Shown one piece after another: positions 1-7,040 of a stretch of DNA of 8,102 nucleotides; positions within the stretch are counted from its first letter, which is position 1, and every line of letters begins with the position of its first letter. The translations under genes and the position numbers were made by a program. This stretch comes from Acidimicrobiaceae bacterium (lineage in GTDB: Bacteria; Actinomycetota; Acidimicrobiia; Acidimicrobiales; MedAcidi-G1). The stretch lies in NCBI GenBank assembly GCA_003541675.1, contig DPMC01000164.1, forward strand, positions 1-8,102, in the 5' to 3' direction. Under the pieces are notes generated by a model. The model did no database searches, had not been told where the DNA came from, and saw only the letters and a program-made list of their open reading frames with translations.

Positions 1-1
1 G

Positions 2-1102
2 CACAGCCTCGTCTACACCCACGGGCACGTCGACCACGTGGGTGGCAGCGGGGCCTTCGTGGCCGACGCGCAGGGCCGAGGCGATCCCCGCCCCCGCTTT
101 CTGGCCCATGAAGCGGTGCCGGCCCGTTTCGAGCGGTACCGGGCCACCAACGGCTGGAACCTGGCCATCAACCGTCGCCAGTTCGGGGGAATCAGGAACC
201 CGGCCAATCTGGGCATCGGTGGTGATGGTCCGCGTTTCCTGACCGACGATGTGGCCGAACCCGACGAGACCTTCCGTGACCACATGTCGTTCACCGTCGG
301 TGACCGCACCTTCGAGTTGCGCCATGCCCGCGGTGAAACCGACGATCATGCCTGGGGCTGGGATGCCGAACGTCGCACTGCCTGGACGGGGGACTTCACG
401 TCGTGGGTGTTCCCCAACGCCGGAAACCCCCAGAAGGTCCAGCGCTACCCCATCGAATGGGCGGCCGCCATGCGCGACATGCTGGCCGTCGGAGTGGAGC
501 GGGTATATCCGGCCCACGGGTTGCCCATCGTCGGTCGTGAACGCGTCGAGATCGTGCTGGGTGACATCGCTGAAGCGCTCGAGCACCTGGCGGGCCGGAC
601 GCTGGACCTGATGAACGAGGGTGCATCCATCGACGAGATCATCCACACGGTGCGGGTACCGGAGCATCTGGCTGACCGACCGTGGCTGGCTCCGCAGTAC
701 GACGAACCGGAGTTCGTGGTGCGAAACGTGTATCGGCAGTTCGGCGGTTGGTGGGATGGCAACGCGGCCAACCTGAAGCCGGCGCCGGAGGCCGCGGTGG
801 CCGCCGAGGTGGTCGGCCTGGCTGGCTCGGTAGAGGCACTGGTGGACAGGGCGAAGGCTCTGGTCGAGGCTGGAGACGTCCGTTTGGCCTGTCATCTGGT
901 GGAGATGGCCGTGGCGGCCGAACCGGAACACGAGGGGGCACAGCGGGCCCGGGCCGACGTCTACTGGCACCGGCGGGCCGCCGAACGGTCACTCATGTCC
1001 AAGGGCGTGTACGCGGCGGCGGCCCGTGAGTCCGAAGACGCCCTCGGTGAGGACGTGGCCGGGGATTCGATCGCGACGTCGATTCGGGGTTCCCTGGGTT
1101 GA
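2..1102 (+). CDS. MBL-fold hydrolase, alkyl sulfatase-like, 5' truncated by window
   Basis: The reading frame is open from base 2, so the N-terminus lies outside the window; 366 residues are visible before the TGA at 1100-1102. The zinc-binding HxHxDH motif of the metallo-beta-lactamase fold appears at visible residues 7-12 (THGHVDH). Further likely metal ligands lie in GETDDH, in the aspartate of TGDFTSW, and in the histidine of YPAHGLP. The second half resembles the alkyl sulfatase dimerisation domain: YRQFGGWWDGNAANLKP, then a helical part with AGDVRLACHLVEMA and the YWHRRAAERS region. In alkyl sulfatases such as SdsA1 a sterol-carrier-like C-terminal domain follows; here the protein ends soon after the dimerisation domain. 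It is therefore a short relative, probably a cytoplasmic hydrolase of unknown substrate; sulfate-ester cleavage is only a possibility. It converges on menC with a 48-bp gap. Confidence 0.8.
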   Translation, partial: HSLVYTHGHVDHVGGSGAFVADAQGRGDPRPRFLAHEAVPARFERYRATNGWNLAINRRQFGGIRNPANLGIGGDGPRFLTDDVAEPDETFRDHMSFTVGDRTFELRHARGETDDHAWGWDAERRTAWTGDFTSWVFPNAGNPQKVQRYPIEWAAAMRDMLAVGVERVYPAHGLPIVGRERVEIVLGDIAEALEHLAGRTLDLMNEGASIDEIIHTVRVPEHLADRPWLAPQYDEPEFVVRNVYRQFGGWWDGNAANLKPAPEAAVAAEVVGLAGSVEALVDRAKALVEAGDVRLACHLVEMAVAAEPEHEGAQRARADVYWHRRAAERSLMSKGVYAAAARESEDALGEDVAGDSIATSIRGSLG

Positions 1103-1150
1103 GTTTCGACTCAGGCCCCGGCTGTGGTCGCTGTCTGGTCCCGGGTGGGA

Positions 1151-2161
1151 TCAATCGAGGTGGAGAGCGCCGCGTCTCGGCAGCAGCGACTGGCTGTTGT
1201 CGGTGTGCAGCAGGCTGGCGGTAGCCAGCCCGGGTGCCGGGTCCAGTGCGCCGAGCGCAGACGCCAGGTGGGCCGCCGCACCGATGCCCACCGACCCCTC
1301 GAGTAGCGAGGTCACCACGACGGTCAGGCCGGCTTCGGAGGCGGTCCGGGCCGCAGCGGCGGTCACCAACGGTCCACCCATGGCGGACGGCTTGAGCACC
1401 ACGACGTCGGCGCTGACCAGACTGATGGCCCGGTCGAGATCCTCCTGGGTGGTGATGGACTCATCCACGGCCAACGGGATCGGCGACGTGGCCCGGACGG
1501 CTGCCAGGGCGTCGAGACCGGACACCGGTTCCTCCACGAACTCGATCTCTAGGTCGGCGAGGCGTTCCAGATGACGGGGGGCCTCGTCGATCGTCCAACC
1601 ACCGTTGGCGTCGATCCGTAGACGGGCGTCACCAATGGCGTCCCGGACGGCTTCCAAGCGGGCCAGGTCGGCCTCGAACAGACCGGCAGCGACCTTCACC
1701 TTGACCGTTCGGTGTCCGAGGGCGACGGCGGAAGCGGCGGCTGCCGCTGCCTCGTCTGGAGTGGCGCCAACCACCAGTTTCGAAACGGGCACGACGCCGG
1801 GACTCCCGGGAGCCAGCAGGTCATGGAGGGGCCGCTCGGCGGCTTTCGCGGCGAGATCCAGCAGGGCTCCGTCGATGGCGGCCCGAGCGGTTGGACTCCC
1901 CGTGGGTTCGGCGCCGTCGTCGGCCCAGCGCCGGAGCGCCCGTTCCGCCCCGTCGACGGTCTCGGGGGTGAAGGCGGTCAGCGGGGCGGCTTCACCGCGG
2001 CCGGTACGTCCCTCGGCGTCGACCAGCGTCAGCACCACGACGTTGCGCTGACTGATGGTGCCGTGGGCGGTCACCATGGGGGAGCGGTAGGCCAACGCCA
2101 CCCGGTCGACCCCGATCTCCCTGACGTCCGGAGGTTCGAGGCCGGTGAAATCCGTGATCAT
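1151..2161 (-). CDS. menC: o-Succinylbenzoate synthase MenC
   Basis: This 336-residue protein of the enolase superfamily dehydrates SHCHC to o-succinylbenzoate in menaquinone synthesis. The capping domain fills the N-terminal third, followed by the barrel. Visible active-site elements are the KxK pair at 154/156 (TVKVKVA), D184 in RIDANGGW, E210/E211 in FVEEP, D233 in AVDES and K257 in VVLKPSAMGG. These match the two lysines and three acidic magnesium ligands of OSBS enzymes. Its ATG overlaps the menH TGA as ATGA (2158-2161), which decides the start and suggests translational coupling. It is the last gene of the operon. Some family members racemise N-acylamino acids or dipeptides instead, but position beside menH, menD and menF makes MenC the strong choice. 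The hydrophilic 20-residue N-terminal lead is not clearly part of the capping domain. Confidence 0.93.
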   Translation of the reverse strand: MITDFTGLEPPDVREIGVDRVALAYRSPMVTAHGTISQRNVVVLTLVDAEGRTGRGEAAPLTAFTPETVDGAERALRRWADDGAEPTGSPTARAAIDGALLDLAAKAAERPLHDLLAPGSPGVVPVSKLVVGATPDEAAAAAASAVALGHRTVKVKVAAGLFEADLARLEAVRDAIGDARLRIDANGGWTIDEAPRHLERLADLEIEFVEEPVSGLDALAAVRATSPIPLAVDESITTQEDLDRAISLVSADVVVLKPSAMGGPLVTAAAARTASEAGLTVVVTSLLEGSVGIGAAAHLASALGALDPAPGLATASLLHTDNSQSLLPRRGALHLD

Positions 2162-2994
2162 TGCCCGTCGACCTCGTCGAGCATCTCCCGTATGGCAGCC
2201 ACCACGTGGTCGGGGTGCTCGAGGTGGGCTGCGTGCCCGGCCTCGGGGACCACCTCAATGGCTGACCGCACCAACCCGGCGGCCATGCGCATGGCGACGG
2301 CTCTGAATTTTGGGTCCTCGTCGCCTACCAGCAGGAGGACTGGCACATCGATGCCCGCCAGGTGGTGCCAGTACGACGGCTGGGCGCCCGTGCCGGAGCC
2401 TCGGAGGCTGGCGGCTAGTCCGTCTGGATCGTTGGTCAGTCGCTGGGCCCGGGCGTCGGCCAGCGAGTCGGTGCCGAGACGTTTCTGGCTGGCGAACAGC
2501 GGGCTAGCCATCCACCGGTCGACGAAGGCGGGAAGGCCCTGTTCCAGAAGGTCGTCGGCCAGTTCGTCGTCGGCTCGTCGGCGTGCCGCCCGTTCTACGG
2601 GATCTGACAATCCTGGGGACGCCCCGATCAGAGAGAGGGAGGTCACCTGTTCGGGGTGTCGGATCGCCAGGCCGAGGGCCACCCGTCCACCCATGGAGTA
2701 GCCGACCAGGTGGGTCGGTCCAAGGTTGTGCTGGTCGATCACCTGGGCCACGGCGTCGACGGTGTGTTCGAACCCGTAGGTCTGGGCGTCGTCGGTGGAG
2801 CGGACGGCAGTGCTACGGCCATGGCCCGGTAGATCGACCACCGCCACCGACCGGGTGTCAGACAGCGGTCGGGCCAGGGGCCACATGGTGATTGTCGAAC
2901 CGGTGAAACCGTGGAGGACCAGGATCGGGCGGCCTTCGGCATCTCCGTCGGAAGGTCCCTCGAATTCGACGTGGAGTCCCAGCTCGTCGGTCAT
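2158..2994 (-). CDS. menH: SHCHC synthase MenH (alpha/beta hydrolase)
   Basis: This 278-residue alpha/beta-hydrolase removes pyruvate from SEPHCHC, the MenD product, to give SHCHC. The oxyanion-hole region is VLHGFTGS (about 27-33), the nucleophile elbow is GYSMGG with S100, the acid is probably D227 in VGDEDPKF, and the histidine is H254 in EAGHAAHLEHP. GSGTGAQPSYW near residue 200 matches the GTG-Q-xxxW motif typical of MenH rather than of general esterases. The frame stays open upstream to 3477, but that stretch is a shadow of menD. The ATG at 2992-2994 is the right start because it overlaps the menD stop as ATGA and gives normal family length. Both gene ends use this 4-bp overlap, so expression is probably coupled to menD and menC. 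Confidence 0.93.
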   Translation of the reverse strand: MTDELGLHVEFEGPSDGDAEGRPILVLHGFTGSTITMWPLARPLSDTRSVAVVDLPGHGRSTAVRSTDDAQTYGFEHTVDAVAQVIDQHNLGPTHLVGYSMGGRVALGLAIRHPEQVTSLSLIGASPGLSDPVERAARRRADDELADDLLEQGLPAFVDRWMASPLFASQKRLGTDSLADARAQRLTNDPDGLAASLRGSGTGAQPSYWHHLAGIDVPVLLLVGDEDPKFRAVAMRMAAGLVRSAIEVVPEAGHAAHLEHPDHVVAAIREMLDEVDGQ

Positions 2995-4766
2995 CCAATC
3001 GCCTCTGGGCCTCGGAGCGCACGGTCGGCCACCCGGGCGGCTTCGCGGTGGAGTTCGACGTTGGTGGTGGCATCGGTTCGAACGTGGACGAGGTGCAGGC
3101 CCGGTGCGCCCACCGACCGGATTAGTGCGTCCTCCAGCGTCGGTCGATCCGCCGGTTGGTGGAGGGTGGCGCCAGCCAGACGGGCCGCGTGGCTGAGGTC
3201 CAGTCCATGGGGCGTGTGGAAGAGGCGCTGGTGGTCGACGTGCTCCCGTTCGACGATGGGAAGGAAGGAGAAGATTCCGCCTCCGTTGTTGTCGACGATG
3301 ACCACCGTCAGGTCGACACCTAGGCGTCGGGTTGCAGTGAGTCCACCAAGGTCGTGGAGCACGGTGAGGTCGCCGGCCAACAGCACCGTCGGGGTGCTCG
3401 AGCCGGCTGCCAGGCCGATGGCCGTGGAGACCTGTCCGTCGATGCCGTTGGCGCCCCGGTTGCCGCGGACCGACCACTCCCGCTGATCGACGGGCAGGAA
3501 GGCGTCGAGGTCGCGTAGCGGCATGGAGTTGCCCACCACCAGTGTGACCGCGTCGGGCAGGGCGTCGTCAAGGGCGGCCACCACGCCGGGCTCGTCGAAC
3601 GGAGCATCGGCCACGAGAGTTGCCACGGCGGACGCGGCGGTCGCCTCGGCATTCAGCCAGGTGCCCATCCAGGTGTCTGGCTGGATCTCGGTCCGGTCGT
3701 CATCGGTGAAATGTCTGAGGAGGTGCCCGGCTAGACGACCCGGCTCGGCTTCCACCCGGTCGGTGATCCGGCGCGCAGCATCCGGGAAGCGCCCGAGGTG
3801 GTCGACGGCGACAATGCGGTCGGCTCCCACCCGGTCCAGCCACAGGCGGTAGCCCTTGCTGGTCGGCATAGCCCCCAGTTGGACGACCACGTCGGGGCGG
3901 TGGTCGTCGGCCCACGAGGAGCGTAGGAGGTGGTCGCCGGTGGCCAGCACAGGGGCGTCGGCGACGTGGCCGCCGCGGCGGACACCGGACACAGGGTCAG
4001 CGAGGATCGGCCATCCCGTCCGGCGGGCCAGCTTGGCCAGGGCGACGAGGCCGGCGGGCGAGGGGTCCATGGGGCCGGCCACGATGAGGCCCCGCTCGGG
4101 ACGGTCGTCGCCGGCCACCAACTCGTCAAGGCAGCCTGCCTCGATGGGCACCCGGTCGGGAGGGAGGGGAAGCAACCCAACAGAGGTCAGGCCAGTCTGT
4201 GAAGGATCGCCCGAGGGGGGCTCCAGCGGTTCGCGTAGCGGCACGTTGAGGTGCACCGGGCCAGGGGCCGGCCGGGTTGCTCGCACCACGGCCTGATGTG
4301 CCACTGATGCCGCCTCGCCGGCCGGTTCGCTTCCGGCCACCGCGGTGGTCGTTGCCCAACGCACATGGGTCCCGTAGATACCGTCCTGGTCAATGGTCTG
4401 GGGAGCGCCGACGCCCTGCAACTCGGCCGGTCGGTCGCTGGTTAGGACAATGAGCGGCACCCCGGAATGAAAGGCTTCGATGACTGCCGGCAGGTAGTTG
4501 GCTGCTGCGGTTCCCGAGGTGCACAGCAGGGCTACCGGGCGGTCGGTGGCCCGGGCCAAGCCCAGGGCGAAGAACCCACCGGAGCGTTCGTCAAGGTGCA
4601 TCGACATCTCGAGCCCGGGGGTGCGGTCGGCGGCCACCGTCATCGGTGTGGACCGTGATCCTGGCGATGCGGCGACGTGGTTCACCCCGCATTCGACCAA
4701 CTGGGCGAACAGGGCGCGGCACCAGGCCTGGACTGCGACCGGGTCGGCGGCCGGGAGGCGGGTCAT
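2991..4766 (-). CDS. menD: SEPHCHC synthase MenD (ThDP-dependent)
   Basis: This 591-residue thiamine-diphosphate enzyme condenses isochorismate with 2-oxoglutarate, the committed step to menaquinone. Motifs run in the expected order: ASPGSRSTPM near residue 35, HLDERSGGFFALGLA with the cofactor-activating glutamate E60, CTSGTAAANYLPAVIEA, LTSDRPAEL followed by QTIDQ, then GNSMPLRDLD and GNRGANGIDG. The ThDP/metal motif runs from GDLTVLHDLGGL (starting about 465) to VDNNGGGIFSFLP (about 491-503). The length is slightly above the roughly 560 residues of E. coli MenD, well within the family. Its ATG overlaps the menF TGA as ATGA (4763-4766) and its own TGA overlaps the menH ATG. No frameshift or missing key residue is seen. 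Confidence 0.97.
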   Translation of the reverse strand: MTRLPAADPVAVQAWCRALFAQLVECGVNHVAASPGSRSTPMTVAADRTPGLEMSMHLDERSGGFFALGLARATDRPVALLCTSGTAAANYLPAVIEAFHSGVPLIVLTSDRPAELQGVGAPQTIDQDGIYGTHVRWATTTAVAGSEPAGEAASVAHQAVVRATRPAPGPVHLNVPLREPLEPPSGDPSQTGLTSVGLLPLPPDRVPIEAGCLDELVAGDDRPERGLIVAGPMDPSPAGLVALAKLARRTGWPILADPVSGVRRGGHVADAPVLATGDHLLRSSWADDHRPDVVVQLGAMPTSKGYRLWLDRVGADRIVAVDHLGRFPDAARRITDRVEAEPGRLAGHLLRHFTDDDRTEIQPDTWMGTWLNAEATAASAVATLVADAPFDEPGVVAALDDALPDAVTLVVGNSMPLRDLDAFLPVDQREWSVRGNRGANGIDGQVSTAIGLAAGSSTPTVLLAGDLTVLHDLGGLTATRRLGVDLTVVIVDNNGGGIFSFLPIVEREHVDHQRLFHTPHGLDLSHAARLAGATLHQPADRPTLEDALIRSVGAPGLHLVHVRTDATTNVELHREAARVADRALRGPEAIG

Positions 4767-6142
4767 GGCGTGGCCCCCATCGCCCCGGGTTCAGCGCTGA
4801 CGGATGGCGGAGTAGCCAGCACGAGTCCAAGGAGGGTCCGCAACTTCACGTCGGTTTCGGCTAGCTCGCGGTCGGGATCCGAGCCGGCCACCACGCCGGC
4901 GCCCGCGTACAACGTGGTCCCCTGATCGTGGACGAGGCCGGTCCGCAGGGCCACCCGGAACTCGCCGTCACCCGATGCATCCATCCAGCCCACCGGGCTG
5001 GCGAACCATCCCCGTTCCATGCCCTCGTGGGCGGCCCGGAGGTGGGCGGCCTGGCCGCCGGGATGGCCGGCCACCGCCGGTGTGGGGTGGAGGGCGCCCA
5101 CCAGGTCCAGCAGTCCTACGCCGGCGGGAAGTTCAGCGTCGATCGGCGTATGGAGGTGCTGAATGCCGTGCAGTCGGAGCAGAGTCGGATTCCGTGGGTG
5201 GCGGTCGGCCACGCCGAGGCCGTCCAACGCCCGGTCGACGGCCTCGACGACTACGTCGTGTTCGGCGCGTTCCTTAGGGCTGGTCAGCAGGCCCTGGCCG
5301 AGGGCGGCGTCGATCGCCGGGTCAGCATCTCGTGGCGCAGACCCGGCGAGCGCCGCGGTGTGGAGGTGTCCGACGTGCACGGCGGCCAGACGTTCTGGGG
5401 TGGCCCCGATGAAGATCGTGTCGGCTCCAGCTGGTCGTACAGCCAGCGTGGCGCACGCCGGATAGGTGTCACGCAGGCCGGCCAGCAGCGGTGAGGTTTC
5501 GGGCCGGTGGTCGACGTGGATGGATCGACATGGCACGGCCTTGGCGAGGTCACCACGGTCGATGGCGGCTAGCGCCAGACGAACCAGTTGGCGGTAGTGC
5601 TCGCGGGCTTCCGGGCTGGCGTGTTCCGCTGGGTCCACCAGTTCTGCCGGTGTGGGAATCGGGGCGTCGAGCAGCGGGGTGGGCCGGTCGTGGTTGTCGA
5701 TACGGGTCACCCAGGTGCGGTCGGCGCGACGTACCACCTGGACAGCGGGTAGGACGAGCCGGCCGGCTCCAAACGCCGTCCAGGGGCTGGGTTCTCTGAA
5801 AGGAACGGCTGCTTCAGGAAGGTGCTCGTCAAAGGCGAAGCCACCGGCGATCCTTGGAGGTGGGGCGCCGTCTGGGGCCCGCAGGTGGACGGATTCCCAG
5901 AGTCGAGCGGCAGCCTCGGCGGCATCTAGAAACCGGGAGTCACCGTCGAGTTCGAGCACGGCTGCCGAACCGAGGCCGACCCACGAGGTGTCGTCGTCAG
6001 GGACCTCCCAGAACCACGCCTCGTCGTCGCTTGGAGCCACGGTCAGCCAGGCCAGCGGGTCGGTGGCCGGTCCGGTGTGGACCTCGACGGTGGTGGCCCG
6101 TATCGGCCCTGCAAAGGGCGTCGGGTTGGCGGTCAACGCCAT
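4763..6142 (-). CDS. menF: Isochorismate synthase MenF
   Basis: This 459-residue chorismate-utilising enzyme isomerises chorismate to isochorismate, feeding MenD. The C-terminal catalytic domain (about 180-440) shows the base lysine K201 in LAKAVPCRS; lysine here is typical of isochorismate and salicylate synthases, whereas PabB/TrpE-type enzymes lack it. Also visible are the acid E250 in GATPERL, TAALAGSAPR, SPKERAEHDVVV with likely magnesium ligand E294, LHPTPAVAGHP, GWMDASGDGEFRVALR, and YAGAGVVAGSDPDRELAETDVK. The N-terminal 170 residues are the divergent domain usual in MenF. The sequence AVPCR replaces the common VVLAR after the lysine, a small oddity. The ATG at 6140-6142 lies inside the end of the regulator gene, a 10-bp overlap, and the TGA overlaps menD. 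Salicylate synthase is the alternative, but adjacency to menD argues for MenF. Confidence 0.93.
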   Translation of the reverse strand: MALTANPTPFAGPIRATTVEVHTGPATDPLAWLTVAPSDDEAWFWEVPDDDTSWVGLGSAAVLELDGDSRFLDAAEAAARLWESVHLRAPDGAPPPRIAGGFAFDEHLPEAAVPFREPSPWTAFGAGRLVLPAVQVVRRADRTWVTRIDNHDRPTPLLDAPIPTPAELVDPAEHASPEAREHYRQLVRLALAAIDRGDLAKAVPCRSIHVDHRPETSPLLAGLRDTYPACATLAVRPAGADTIFIGATPERLAAVHVGHLHTAALAGSAPRDADPAIDAALGQGLLTSPKERAEHDVVVEAVDRALDGLGVADRHPRNPTLLRLHGIQHLHTPIDAELPAGVGLLDLVGALHPTPAVAGHPGGQAAHLRAAHEGMERGWFASPVGWMDASGDGEFRVALRTGLVHDQGTTLYAGAGVVAGSDPDRELAETDVKLRTLLGLVLATPPSVSAEPGAMGATP

Positions 6143-6930
6143 CGGACGTCCACCTCCAGCCGGTCGGCATCGGCAGCCAGGAGGGCGTCGGCCAGCCCGG
6201 TCCCCGCGTCGGTTCCCGCCCGCTCGCGGGCCCGGGTCACCAACGTCCTGTGGAAGTGCTGGGCCACCAGACGGGTGACGGCTGGCAGCAACGAGCGGAC
6301 CACTTCGACCAGGTCCTGGGTTGCATCAGTCCGTTCTCCGGTAACGGTTGTTCCGTGGTGGACGTGGCGTTCGAAGAGGTCGACGGCACGCTCGGCCACC
6401 TCGTCGACGTTGGCACCGTGGTCGGCGGCCAGGGCAACCAACTCGTCGAGTGGGACGCCGGCAGCGCTGATGGCCAGACCGGCCCGCACCATCGAGACCG
6501 CACCCTCGTCGAATCGGGGATCGGGGTCTGTGGTGAGGGGCGCGAGGAGACCGTTGTCGACCAATAGGGCAATGAGCCCCTCAGGAACCCCGGCCTGCCC
6601 GGCCACCTCGGAGCGCGAGAGGCTGCGATCCAGAGCATCGTCGGCCAGGCGACGGAGCTCGTCGACGGCTCCGCTGGGAGATGACTCGGAGCTGAGCACA
6701 CCGATCTGGGCCAAGGTGAATCCGTCCTCGGCCAGGCGACGGATCTCGGCCAGTCGGGCCACGTGGTGGTCGGAATAGACAGCTCGTCGTCCATTGCGGA
6801 CCGGCGGAGCCAACAGGCCGAGGCGCTGGTAGTACCGCACGGTGTCGATGCTCAGGCCAGCGGTCGCCGCCACCTCGTCGACAGCCAAACCGGCAGGAGG
6901 GTTCCCGTTTTCAGCGTCCACGTCGGCCAC
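6133..6930 (-). CDS. MerR-family regulator with two MerR-like modules, first gene of men operon
   Basis: This 265-residue protein begins with a MerR-type winged helix at about 15-81: LAVDEVAATAGLSIDTVRYY, QRLGLLAP, the wing NGRRAVYSDHH, and the DGFTLAQIGVL helix. A second, weaker copy follows at about 104-171: LSRSEVAGQAGVPEGLIALL, DNGLLAP, DPRFDEGAV, GVPLDELVALA. The remaining 95 residues are mostly helical and unassigned. I see no cysteine anywhere, so it is not a classical metal- or thiol-sensing MerR protein. The start is GTG at 6930; an in-frame TAG lies just upstream, and no Shine-Dalgarno is seen. A promoter placed for a leaderless mRNA supports this start, though GTG at 6921 is possible. 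The gene overlaps menF by 10 bp, so it probably regulates itself and the menaquinone genes; this is inference from position. The ligand is unknown. Confidence 0.85.
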   Translation of the reverse strand: MADVDAENGNPPAGLAVDEVAATAGLSIDTVRYYQRLGLLAPPVRNGRRAVYSDHHVARLAEIRRLAEDGFTLAQIGVLSSESSPSGAVDELRRLADDALDRSLSRSEVAGQAGVPEGLIALLVDNGLLAPLTTDPDPRFDEGAVSMVRAGLAISAAGVPLDELVALAADHGANVDEVAERAVDLFERHVHHGTTVTGERTDATQDLVEVVRSLLPAVTRLVAQHFHRTLVTRARERAGTDAGTGLADALLAADADRLEVDVRWR

Positions 6931-6936
6931 GGACCC

Positions 6937-6965
6937 ATTCTAGAAGTGATTACTCTGAGTGTCGA
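6937..6965 (-). promoter_or_regulatory. Sigma70-type promoter of the regulator-menFDHC operon
   Basis: Read on the minus strand, a -35 element TCGACA (6960-6965; five of six match TTGACA) is followed by a 17-bp spacer and a -10 element TAGAAT (6937-6942; five of six match TATAAT). Six bases, GGGTCC, separate the -10 from the GTG at 6930, so transcription would begin at or next to the start codon. That predicts a leaderless mRNA and explains the missing ribosome binding site. The match is by eye, not by a scored model. Confidence 0.65.
6952..6960. promoter_or_regulatory. Possible operator: short palindrome in promoter spacer
   Basis: ACTC-T-GAGT is a perfect 4-1-4 palindrome that lies in the spacer of the operon promoter, touching the -35 box. 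MerR-family regulators commonly bind dyads in the spacer of promoters they control, often their own. The match is short and could be chance, and the 17-bp spacer is normal rather than the extended 19-20 bp of classical MerR-activated promoters, so repression would be the simpler model. Confidence 0.25.
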
Positions 6966-6976
6966 TGCTCGCACTG

Positions 6977-6982
6977 TAAAAT
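6977..6982 (+). promoter_or_regulatory. Candidate -10 box of the divergent selenoprotein gene
   Basis: TAAAAT is the only clear plus-strand -10-like hexamer in the 110-bp divergent gap. At 16-bp spacing the -35 region would be CTGAGT, a poor three-of-six match that overlaps the possible operator. It would give an untranslated leader of about 50 nt before the ATG at 7041. If real, the two divergent transcripts share regulatory DNA. Confidence 0.3.
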
Positions 6983-7040
6983 TGGATCTTCCGAGCTTCC
7001 GGGTCGTCGCCCACCGGGTCGTGGATGCCACGATGAGGGC

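Noticed and set aside
1117..1145. Possible terminator CCCGG...CCGGG between the convergent MBL gene and menC
   Set aside because: The stem is only five pairs with a 19-base loop and no T-run follows on either strand, so I would not annotate it.
1712..2701. Plus-strand open frame of 329 codons opposite menC and menH
   Set aside because: The translation is low-complexity G, S and R and lies antisense to two genes with complete active sites.
2995..3477. N-terminal extension of MenH to a 439-residue protein
   Set aside because: The added part lies inside menD in another frame, is rich in P, R and G, and has no domain. The ATG at 2994 with its ATGA overlap gives normal MenH length.
6958..6975. 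Inverted repeat AGTG-N10-CACT in the divergent intergenic region
   Set aside because: Four-base arms at this distance are expected by chance and the flanks do not extend the symmetry. The 4-1-4 palindrome at 6952-6960 is the better operator candidate.
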